A stretch of DNA of 64,000 nt from CAIVAT01 sp037128705 (GTDB taxonomy: Bacteria; Bacteroidota; Bacteroidia; Bacteroidales; FEN-979). Location: NCBI GenBank assembly GCA_037128705.1, contig JBAXVX010000015.1, positions 1-64,000 on the forward strand. The letters run 5' to 3'. How positions within the stretch are numbered: position 1 is the first letter of the stretch; each line of letters opens with the position of its first letter. A program made the translations under genes and the position numbers. Shown here one piece after another: positions 56,926-64,000 of this stretch. Below the pieces are notes generated by a model. The model was given only the letters and a program-made list of their open reading frames with translations. It was not told the DNA's origin and searched no databases.

Positions 56926-59520
56926 ATGCATCAGATTTTCAAATACAGGATAGCGTTCCGGGGATTTCTGACCCTCACCTCTATCCTTATGCTGTCTGTT
57001 TTATCCAGGGCCCAGGAATGCAGTGATGTAACCCTGAATCAGGCACGAAAATTTTACGATATCGGGAAGTTTTCGGAGGTAATACGCTCACTGAATCCTT
57101 GTGTTCATCAGGGATTCAATGAAAAACAAAAGGTGGAGGGCTACCGTTTACTCGCCATGACATACATCGCCATTGATTCCATTGAGAAGGCTGCACTGGA
57201 GACAGGATATCTTTTGCAGATTAATCCCACCTACGAAGCAAACCTGTTTGACCCGCCTGCATTCATCCGCATGGTGAATAACATAAAACTCTCAGGAGGT
57301 GCACAGGTAGTCACCTCCGTATCAAAAAAAGCAGAATCCATTTATGAAGCTCCGGCAACCATCGTTGTAATCACCCGGGATGAAATAAAAAAACGAGGGT
57401 ATAATGACCTGGTTGAATTGCTGAAAGATGTCCCCGGATTTGACCTGACCATGTTCTATGGGCCCGAATATGCAAATATATATCAGCGCGGATTCCGTCA
57501 GAACAATACCGAAAAAACCCTGCTGCTTTTTGACGGCATCGAGGAAAATGATCTTTGGACCAACTGGGCTTACGTTGACAGGCAATATCCGTTGTCCAAC
57601 ATTGAAAGGGTTGAAATCATTTACGGACCGGCCTCCACCATGTACGGGCCGAATGCCTTTGCCGGAGTAATCAATGTGATCATGCAAAACTCGGCAGATG
57701 CCATCAAACCCGGCAGGAATATTGGCATCAGCGCCAAAGTAAATTATGGCACTTATAATACAGAGACGGTCGATCTCAGTCTCTCCGGCAAATATCGCAA
57801 CGTCTCATTTACCGTCACCAGCAGGCTTTATCATTCCGATGAAATGGATATCTCCAGCCAGAAATATTTTGATTACGATCCCAATGTGTACAACAGTGTG
57901 GATTATAACAAACTGCTTGATATCTCTTCAGGTGCCAAGGAATACCTGGTCAAACACGACCTTCCGTTTACCAATCCCTATTATTCACTCTCTGCCGATT
58001 CCAACCAGCTTTCACTGACGCCACTGGGTGCAGAAACAGCGAGGGATCTGGATAAATCGGCCTATGATCAGATAGTAAAAGGACATAAAATCGGCTTCTC
58101 CAATGAAACCAAAAGCTGGCTGCTGAATGGGAAACTGAAAATTGGAAATTTCACAATTGGTTTTCAAACCTGGAAATACTGGCGGGGAGGGCTCACCCAG
58201 TTTACCGACACCTATGTTGCCGGTTCCGACAACGGATTTAGCTGGATCCCTCAGCTTTCCTATTTTTTCGCAAAATATGAAAACCAGATCAGTGAAAAAG
58301 TCTTCTTCTCCAATATTACTACCTATCGTATTCATGCGGTATCTGATGATTTTACCTTAGTATCCTTGTCCAATTATGCCCGTGGAAATAAAAAACTGAC
58401 TGACCTGGTCAACAACAAAACCCCTGACTGGATCACCATGTACATGTATGAGCTGTCGAAACAACTTCGTACAGAATTCAAGGTCATCTACCGTCCGGTT
58501 TCGAGGTTTGACCTGGTTTCAGGTCTTGAAGTACGTAACAGTACACTGCAGGGACAATATTATTCCAGCCTGACTGATACGCCAGAAGATTCAGCTGTAA
58601 TCATTCCTTCACCAAAAGGGGGCAATGAGTACAATGTCTGGGATTTAGGAGCCTATTCCCAGGGAACTTTCCAGGCTTTTCGTAAGTTTAAAATCACCTT
58701 TGGACTTCGTTACGACTTTAACCGGGTGCGAACCAACGACGGATTTGGCAGTAAAGTCAGCCCGCGCTTAGCCCTGGTTTATTCCCCTGGGAAATTTACA
58801 TTTAAAGCCATTTACTCCAGTGGGATCATGAATGTATCGAACTGGACAAAATATTCGGTTGTCGCGAACCGGATTTCCAACCCGACTCTGAAAACCGAAA
58901 ACATACAAAATATTGAATTGTGTGCAGGATTTCGACTGAATAAGGCATTCCATGCAGATATGGAGATCTACTATGACTTTATCGACAATGTAGTTGGTAC
59001 GGTAAAAGTTGGAAATTCGGGATTAATCCAGAATCAGAATATTGGAAAATTCAGAATCATGGGGATACAGGCCAATGCCATATACCAGATTGAATCTTTT
59101 TCTGCCTATTTCAATTATACCTTCTGTGATCCCAAACAAACATATTCCGAGACCGGGGAGGTTGATAACAGAGTCGGAGATATTTCAAGTCATCAGTTCA
59201 ATATTGGTGCAAATAAAGAATTCTTCAATCAATTGAACATAAACCTCCGGCTGAATTTTGTTGGTAAACGGCTTACCGGCCAGGGGACTACCGTGCCTTT
59301 GAACACGGATGTTTTTCCGTCCACTGCCATTCTGAATGGGGCCATCACCTATTCAAATAACAAGATAGTTCCGGGACTTGCCCTTCAGCTGGTGTGCAAC
59401 AACATCCTGAATACAACCTATTTTGATCCCGGCACCAAGGCCGCCGATGGCGTCAACAGTCCTACCAGCATTCTCCAGCGGGGAAGACATCTGCTGATCT
59501 CTCTATCCTACGACTTTTAA
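56926..59520 (+). CDS. TonB-dependent receptor with N-terminal TPR-like domain
   Basis: An 864-residue outer membrane receptor. The signal peptide ends LSRAQ. Residues about 33-120 form a helical TPR-like domain (NQARKFYDIGKFSEVIRSL, YRLLAMTYIAIDSIEKAAL, INPTYEANLFDPPAFIRMV) in place of the usual CarboxypepD_reg domain. The plug has ATIVVITRDEIKKRGYNDLVELL, FDLTMFYG and IEIIYGPASTMYGPNAFAGVINVI-type motifs. The barrel ends LLISLSYDF. Substrate unknown; colicin-I/vitamin-B12-receptor-like plug phrasing suggests a metal complex. ATG 56926 is used; a TTG two codons earlier is possible. Confidence 0.88.
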   Translation: MHQIFKYRIAFRGFLTLTSILMLSVLSRAQECSDVTLNQARKFYDIGKFSEVIRSLNPCVHQGFNEKQKVEGYRLLAMTYIAIDSIEKAALETGYLLQINPTYEANLFDPPAFIRMVNNIKLSGGAQVVTSVSKKAESIYEAPATIVVITRDEIKKRGYNDLVELLKDVPGFDLTMFYGPEYANIYQRGFRQNNTEKTLLLFDGIEENDLWTNWAYVDRQYPLSNIERVEIIYGPASTMYGPNAFAGVINVIMQNSADAIKPGRNIGISAKVNYGTYNTETVDLSLSGKYRNVSFTVTSRLYHSDEMDISSQKYFDYDPNVYNSVDYNKLLDISSGAKEYLVKHDLPFTNPYYSLSADSNQLSLTPLGAETARDLDKSAYDQIVKGHKIGFSNETKSWLLNGKLKIGNFTIGFQTWKYWRGGLTQFTDTYVAGSDNGFSWIPQLSYFFAKYENQISEKVFFSNITTYRIHAVSDDFTLVSLSNYARGNKKLTDLVNNKTPDWITMYMYELSKQLRTEFKVIYRPVSRFDLVSGLEVRNSTLQGQYYSSLTDTPEDSAVIIPSPKGGNEYNVWDLGAYSQGTFQAFRKFKITFGLRYDFNRVRTNDGFGSKVSPRLALVYSPGKFTFKAIYSSGIMNVSNWTKYSVVANRISNPTLKTENIQNIELCAGFRLNKAFHADMEIYYDFIDNVVGTVKVGNSGLIQNQNIGKFRIMGIQANAIYQIESFSAYFNYTFCDPKQTYSETGEVDNRVGDISSHQFNIGANKEFFNQLNINLRLNFVGKRLTGQGTTVPLNTDVFPSTAILNGAITYSNNKIVPGLALQLVCNNILNTTYFDPGTKAADGVNSPTSILQRGRHLLISLSYDF

Positions 59521-59533
59521 TCATTTACTCTTC

Positions 59534-60412
59534 ATGAAAGAATATAAAATTATTACTGATCCTGAATCCCTCTGGGGAGATTTATTTCTGCCAGTCGTGC
59601 CGAAACTGAATCAGGGAAAAGGTATTAGACTCGTACTATTTGTAAGTTGCAATGGTGGAAATAATCTTTTAAATGCGCTTGCTCTTTATGAAAAGAGGTA
59701 TCCGGATCAGCTCAACATCATTGGTGTTGCCACTGATGATTCCATAAATCCGAATGCCAGGATAACGAAAAAAAAGAGGGTCTGGAACGAATACAACGAT
59801 GAAGAGAGAAGCGAGCTCAGAAGCAAAGTCCTCGATTCCTGCATGAATATTGGCGTTCCATGCTATACCGGGTCAGTAAAGACAGATTATTTCAGGAATA
59901 TTTACAAGTCCTGGAATCCTGAGGTCCTTTTTATGTTAGTCTTCGGACAAAAGCTTGATTCTTTTCTCTTTGATTACCCGGCCATCGGAGCCTATAATTT
60001 TCATCCTTCCGACCTCCCGAAACACATCGGTATCGGGCCACAACCTTTTCACGAAGCAATCAGAAAAGGGTTGAAAACCTCCGTCTTTACCATTCACAAG
60101 ATTACGGAACTTATCGACATCGGCCCCACCACGGGGATTTCAACGCCAATAAACATTTGCCTTGAAAATGGAACCTATCCGAAGAGCGTGATAACGATGT
60201 TTGAAAAGATCACAAGCGTGAGCACCTGGATGGGTGTGACACTGATCTCTAAAATCATCGCCCGGAAAGCCAGTGGTAAAAGCGGGCATGTTACGCGGAT
60301 CGACTTCAGCAAAGAACTCCCGGAAGAGATTAAACAATTACTGCTGAAACCCGCAACGGATGACCGCAACGAGTTGTACAAAGTTCCCGATCATCCCTTA
60401 CTTACGAAATGA
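59534..60412 (+). CDS. Formyltransferase-fold enzyme
   Basis: A 292-residue protein related to methionyl-tRNA formyltransferase, GART and sugar N-formyltransferases. The catalytic region has YNFHPSDLPKHIGIGPQPFHEAI (the Asn-x-His pair) and the later TIHKITELIDIGPTTG, which supplies the conserved Asp. The N-terminal part contains LVLFVSCNGGNNLLNAL, a folate- or substrate-binding Rossmann-like opening. It is not Fmt, which would need a C-terminal tRNA-binding domain, nor PurN by its flanking sequence. It could formylate a sugar-nucleotide amine or another amine. Positioned 13 bases after the TonB receptor gene. Confidence 0.75.
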   Translation: MKEYKIITDPESLWGDLFLPVVPKLNQGKGIRLVLFVSCNGGNNLLNALALYEKRYPDQLNIIGVATDDSINPNARITKKKRVWNEYNDEERSELRSKVLDSCMNIGVPCYTGSVKTDYFRNIYKSWNPEVLFMLVFGQKLDSFLFDYPAIGAYNFHPSDLPKHIGIGPQPFHEAIRKGLKTSVFTIHKITELIDIGPTTGISTPINICLENGTYPKSVITMFEKITSVSTWMGVTLISKIIARKASGKSGHVTRIDFSKELPEEIKQLLLKPATDDRNELYKVPDHPLLTK

Positions 60413-60422
60413 CCGTTTTGGC

Positions 60423-63350
60423 ATGAGACAGAGATCGTGGTTAACGAAAATACTGAATATCCGCGGAGAGGAATATAAACCTGTCCTCATATTGATGGTG
60501 TTTTCGTTTTTTATCGGAATGTCCATCTCCTTTTATTTTACCGCTTCCAATGCAATTTTTCTTAAGCACTTCAAACCCAAAATGATACCGGTATCATTTA
60601 TTGCTTCGGGTATTATCATCTATCTAGCATGGTGGATATTTTCACATATCGATAGAAAATTAAGTTTGTACCACCAGGTTGTCATTAAATTCCTTTTTGT
60701 TTTTCTCAGCGTACTTGCAATCAGTATTGGTGTCTATGCCTTTAATTCAAGCTGGATCACATTCATCATGTATACCTGGGTGAGATTGATGGTCTACATC
60801 ACCCTGGTCAATTTTTGGGGCATTGCAGGCCGGCTTTTCAATGTCAGGCAGGGAAAAAGAATTTTCGCATTGATCAGCATTGGGGAGGTTGTTTCATACA
60901 TGATAGGATATCTTTCAATACCACTGATCCTGAAGTTTCTCAACACACCCAACCTCCTCTTCCTGGCTTCAGCATCTCTGTTTATCTGCCTTATCATGGT
61001 GCTGTTCATTTTCACAAAATTTAAAGATCAGCTTCAATCCGGAATAGTTACTTCCGTAAAGGATGCCAAAATTTCCCAGTCGGATTGGAATTACTGGAAT
61101 CTTTTGAAAAAACCCTATTTCCGCATAATTTCCCTGATGGCGCTGCTTCCCATCTTTGGATATTTGTTCGTCGATTTTTTATTCCTTGCACAAACCAAGG
61201 TTGAATTTTCAAACAACCCGCAGGACATTGCCCGGTTCATCGCAATTTTCCTGGGTTCCCTGGCATTCCTTGAGATTCTGTTAAAGCTTGTATCAGGAAG
61301 GTTCCTCAATAAATACGGAATCCGTCCCAGTTTGCTGTCATTGCCAATCATTCTAACATTCAGCGTCATTTTAGCAGCAGTATTCGGAGCGCTCTATGGC
61401 CCGATAGGCATGTTTTTCTCCTTTATCGCCCTTGCCCGCCTTTTTGAACGATCAATCCGGGGAGCTGTTTACGAACCGGCATTTCAGCTATTGTACCAAC
61501 CTGTTCCAACCGAACAGCGTCTCCCTTTTCAAAATCAAATCGAAGGTATTCCTAAAGCCTCAGGAACGATAATCACAGGTGCCGTGATTTTATTATTTTC
61601 CTTCTTTCCGTTTATCACGCTCGTTCATTACACCTGGATATTCATTGTCGTACTTGGACTGTGGATTTGGGTCGCTTTCAAGATGTACGAGGAATACAGG
61701 AACATGCTTAAAATCAAGTTAAGCGAAATGAAGGACAGCGGGGTGAATGAGCAGGATCCCATGGTCACTTTAATCATGCAAACCTTTTCCAGTGCAAAGG
61801 CTGACCATATTCAAAAATTGACTGACTTTTTTGAGACGGTGGCTCCTGCGAGTTTCAAGGTGGCTGGTAAAGAGATCGCATCCTTATCATCCGATGAGAA
61901 AAAAAGGAAAGAAGGCGAAGATTATACCTTCGAATACATGGTTGATATTGCTCGCTCAGATAAGGTCCAGGAAAGGATGACGGCAGCCATCCTGCTGGGA
62001 TCTTCCGGCAGGTATAACACCTACAAACTGCTCATTAATCTTATCAATGATGATGATCCGGGTGTAAAAAAGGCAGCCATTATTTCGGCCGGCAAAATTA
62101 AGCGCGTTGAACTTTGGCCGCATATTATTGAAAACCTGCTCATCCCTGAAAACTCCCATGCTGCCGGGGAGGCAATAAAAATAATCGGGGAACCTATTCT
62201 CCAGGAACTGGACCGGTTTTTCGAAAAAATCAATACCCACAAGCCAATTCAACAAAAAATTCTGCAGCTTTTTGAGGCTATCGGAGGAGCGAATTCTATA
62301 AAATTTCTACGTGAGAAAATCTACCATCCCGATAATGATATCAGGTTCCAGGTCTTATTGTCATTGAGCAACCTTGAATATCACGCTTCTGCAACTGAGA
62401 TCACATTCATCAAACAAACCATTGAAGATTCGGTTGAAACCATTGTTTGGATCATGGCCTCTTTGAATGACCTCACCGCCAATATCAACACCAGTTCAAT
62501 CCGCCAGGCCCTGCTTCAGGAACTGGAGGATAAAAAAGAGCATGTTTTCCTCCTGCTTTCGCTTCTTTATGATTCGAAGACCATCGGCCATATCCGCGAA
62601 TACATTGAAAGTCAGGATACCAATGCAAAAATATACGCGCTGGAGATCAGTGATATGATGATCTCAGATGATATCAAGGAGATATTTTTCCCGATTTTTG
62701 AGGATTTGTCGATTTTGGAAAAGTTGCATCGTTTCAGCCTCCGTTTTCCACAGGAAACGATGACCCTGGTTAAACGGATTGAAGATGTCATCAACAAGGA
62801 TTATTCAAAAATTAACCGCTGGACAAAAGCATGTGCCATTGATACACTTTCGCATGTTCCTGAAGACGATTCAGTTAGGGCTGAGACTATACTGGCGGCC
62901 AACATTGTTAATCCTGACCCGCTTCTGGGAGAATTGTCGGCATGGATCCTTTATTCCAGATTCAGAACCTACTACATGGATACCGTGAGCCGTTTTGAGA
63001 AAAAAGCAACGATCCAGTTAACAGATATTTTTCGAAAAATAAAATTGAGAGACCAGAATGCGGTCCTTCTCATATATGAAAAAATTAACCTTTTAAAAAC
63101 CACTGAATTCTTTGCACCAGTTCCTGAAATAAAGATTCTTAATCTTATTATTAATCTGAATGACCCAACCGGCAATGTGCAGAGTAATCCGAAACAATCA
63201 GCAGGAACAGAGTCCAATACCATGGTTGTAAAATCAGAGGACGGATATATTCTGCACATTCCGAATGAGAATATCTACGAAATGATGACAGGTGATCCGG
63301 TAATGACAGCGCGGTATCTCCAACTCTTTTTAAATAATAACAATGCCTAA
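60423..63350 (+). CDS. MFS / nucleotide-transporter-like membrane protein fused to HEAT-like repeats
   Basis: A 975-residue protein. Residues about 20-435 hold 12 predicted transmembrane helices, with phrases reminiscent of the ATP/ADP-translocase-like (NTT) branch of MFS (YFTASNAIFLKHFKPKMIPV, ISIGEVVSYMIGYLSIPLI, FIALARLFERSIRGAVYEPA, PVPTEQRLPFQNQIEG). The C-terminal half (about 500-900) is soluble and helical, with repeating HEAT-like units (ERMTAAILLGSSGRYNTYKLL, DDPGVKKAAIISAGKIKR, NDIRFQVLLSLSNLEYHA). No cyclic-nucleotide-binding domain is clear. The ATG at 60423 is 10 bases after the formyltransferase stop. Possible roles are nucleotide transport or a sensor built on a transporter. 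Confidence 0.8.
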   Translation: MRQRSWLTKILNIRGEEYKPVLILMVFSFFIGMSISFYFTASNAIFLKHFKPKMIPVSFIASGIIIYLAWWIFSHIDRKLSLYHQVVIKFLFVFLSVLAISIGVYAFNSSWITFIMYTWVRLMVYITLVNFWGIAGRLFNVRQGKRIFALISIGEVVSYMIGYLSIPLILKFLNTPNLLFLASASLFICLIMVLFIFTKFKDQLQSGIVTSVKDAKISQSDWNYWNLLKKPYFRIISLMALLPIFGYLFVDFLFLAQTKVEFSNNPQDIARFIAIFLGSLAFLEILLKLVSGRFLNKYGIRPSLLSLPIILTFSVILAAVFGALYGPIGMFFSFIALARLFERSIRGAVYEPAFQLLYQPVPTEQRLPFQNQIEGIPKASGTIITGAVILLFSFFPFITLVHYTWIFIVVLGLWIWVAFKMYEEYRNMLKIKLSEMKDSGVNEQDPMVTLIMQTFSSAKADHIQKLTDFFETVAPASFKVAGKEIASLSSDEKKRKEGEDYTFEYMVDIARSDKVQERMTAAILLGSSGRYNTYKLLINLINDDDPGVKKAAIISAGKIKRVELWPHIIENLLIPENSHAAGEAIKIIGEPILQELDRFFEKINTHKPIQQKILQLFEAIGGANSIKFLREKIYHPDNDIRFQVLLSLSNLEYHASATEITFIKQTIEDSVETIVWIMASLNDLTANINTSSIRQALLQELEDKKEHVFLLLSLLYDSKTIGHIREYIESQDTNAKIYALEISDMMISDDIKEIFFPIFEDLSILEKLHRFSLRFPQETMTLVKRIEDVINKDYSKINRWTKACAIDTLSHVPEDDSVRAETILAANIVNPDPLLGELSAWILYSRFRTYYMDTVSRFEKKATIQLTDIFRKIKLRDQNAVLLIYEKINLLKTTEFFAPVPEIKILNLIINLNDPTGNVQSNPKQSAGTESNTMVVKSEDGYILHIPNENIYEMMTGDPVMTARYLQLFLNNNNA

Positions 63351-63360
63351 GCGAAGGATT

Positions 63361-64000
63361 ATGAATAAACTGGTCATTACCTTCTTTTTATTATTCCTGT
63401 CGGGGATCATTACCGGGCAGCCCACCAAAGAAAATGAGCAGGGATTTCCATTTATAAAAAATTTCTCGCCTGCTATCTACAAGGCCCATGCGCAGAACTT
63501 TTCCATTACCCGTGACCCTTCAGGAATACTTTATTTCGGAAATTTTGCCGGTGTCCTGCAATACGACGGTGAATTCTGGCGGCTGATCCCAACGAAAAAA
63601 ACCACCAGAGTCTCTGCTTTAGCCTGTGACAGTCTTGGGAATGTTTTTGTTGGTGCCTTGGGTGAAATCGGCGTGCTGGCACCCAACGCACAGGGAGACC
63701 TTATTTTTAAAAGCCTGATCGATTCAACCGCCATTTCAGTACCCTCCTTTCGGGATGTTTTGCAAATTTTCCCAACAAAAGATGGAATCTATTTCATCAC
63801 AAAAAATATTATTCTCGTCTACCAGGGTGGGAAATTGGAATTGATAAAACCTGATTATGAAATTATTGCAGGGTTCCATGTTGACAACATTCTCTTTTTT
63901 CAGGTAAAAGAAAAAGGGTTGATGCGTTTCAAGGAGAAAACAATGATTCCCGTGCCCGGGGGAGAGATTGTCTCCGGGGCAATTGAGATAAAGGCTATGC
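63361..64000 (+). CDS. Two-component-regulator-propeller sensor protein, N-terminal part (cut by window end)
   Basis: The first 213 codons of a longer gene. Signal peptide (MNKLVITFFLLFLSG.. to TGQ), then beta-propeller units of the 'two-component regulator propeller' type: ITRDPSGILYFGNFAGVLQYDGEFWRLI-style blades and VSALACDSLGNVFVGALGEIG. Such periplasmic propellers precede a Y_Y_Y domain and a cytoplasmic kinase, HTH, guanylate cyclase or PP2C output, which lies beyond the window. It starts 10 bases after the MFS-HEAT gene, so it is part of the same operon. Confidence 0.8.
   Translation, partial: MNKLVITFFLLFLSGIITGQPTKENEQGFPFIKNFSPAIYKAHAQNFSITRDPSGILYFGNFAGVLQYDGEFWRLIPTKKTTRVSALACDSLGNVFVGALGEIGVLAPNAQGDLIFKSLIDSTAISVPSFRDVLQIFPTKDGIYFITKNIILVYQGGKLELIKPDYEIIAGFHVDNILFFQVKEKGLMRFKEKTMIPVPGGEIVSGAIEIKAM

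Noticed and set aside
1..64000. tRNA, rRNA, transposase, integrase or phage genes
   Set aside because: I read both strands for CCA-ending cloverleaf sequences, terminal inverted repeats and such proteins, and found none that I could support.

Overview
The window is chromosomal DNA from a member of the Bacteroidota (a Bacteroidales-like, probably anaerobic or microaerobic organism). Evidence: a SusC/SusD pair, several TonB-dependent receptors with carboxypeptidase-regulatory-like N-termini, DUF4296 and DUF5686 proteins, a serine palmitoyltransferase cluster, lipoproteins without a clear Shine-Dalgarno region, and about fifteen upstream matches to the Bacteroidota -7 element TAnnTTTG. I see no rRNA, tRNA, CRISPR array, insertion sequence or phage gene. 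Coding density is high; the longest gene-free stretch is about 285 bases (1392-1675).

Layout. 0.1-1.4 kb: three small membrane proteins. 1.7-6.5 kb: SusC/SusD nutrient importer, closed by a bidirectional terminator. 6.5-13.3 kb (minus): a probable sphingolipid operon (serine palmitoyltransferase, two paralogous GNAT-fold acyltransferase candidates, an SDR ketoreductase candidate) downstream of indolepyruvate:ferredoxin oxidoreductase (iorA-iorB). 13.4-28.6 kb: housekeeping and envelope genes (TonB receptor, deoC, recQ with a membrane-anchored Skp-like protein, kdsD, DUF5686 protein, lptB, pssA, a porin, queA, tatA).

28.8-38.2 kb is a sulfur and thiol island: a sulfide:quinone oxidoreductase-like flavoprotein, DUF1641 protein, single-cysteine TusE/DsrC protein, DsrE3-like protein, a Crp/Fnr regulator with an FNR-type cysteine pattern next to a perfect TGTGA-N6-TCACA site, a NifX-like protein, a cysteine-desulfurase-like enzyme and a cysteine-synthase-like enzyme with a cysteine-rich tail. 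It is followed by a Cys/Gly-rich secreted protein and an ECF sigma / anti-sigma / Spy-CnrX-like sensor module. TatC, a PspC protein and a LiaF-like protein follow.

41.6-45.4 kb: a four-gene cassette of a lysine 2,3-aminomutase with lysine-specific active-site residues, two D-Ala-D-Ala-ligase-like ATP-grasp enzymes and a GNAT acetyltransferase. It looks like a pathway to an acylated beta-lysine-containing small molecule that I cannot name.

45.5-53.7 kb (minus): a tightly coupled six-gene operon joining a soluble histidine kinase, a response regulator-PP2C phosphatase and a STAS protein to an ABC transporter whose permease is fused to two tandem substrate-binding domains, plus an ATPase and a third, LivK-type binding lipoprotein. 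Divergent from it (53.8-64 kb, plus): an nSTAND NTPase-WD40 membrane protein, a TPR-TonB receptor, a formyltransferase-fold enzyme, a 12-TM MFS/nucleotide-transporter-like protein fused to HEAT-like repeats, and the start of a periplasmic beta-propeller sensor cut by the window end. The ABC/partner-switching operon and the beta-lysine cassette are the best candidates for undescribed systems.
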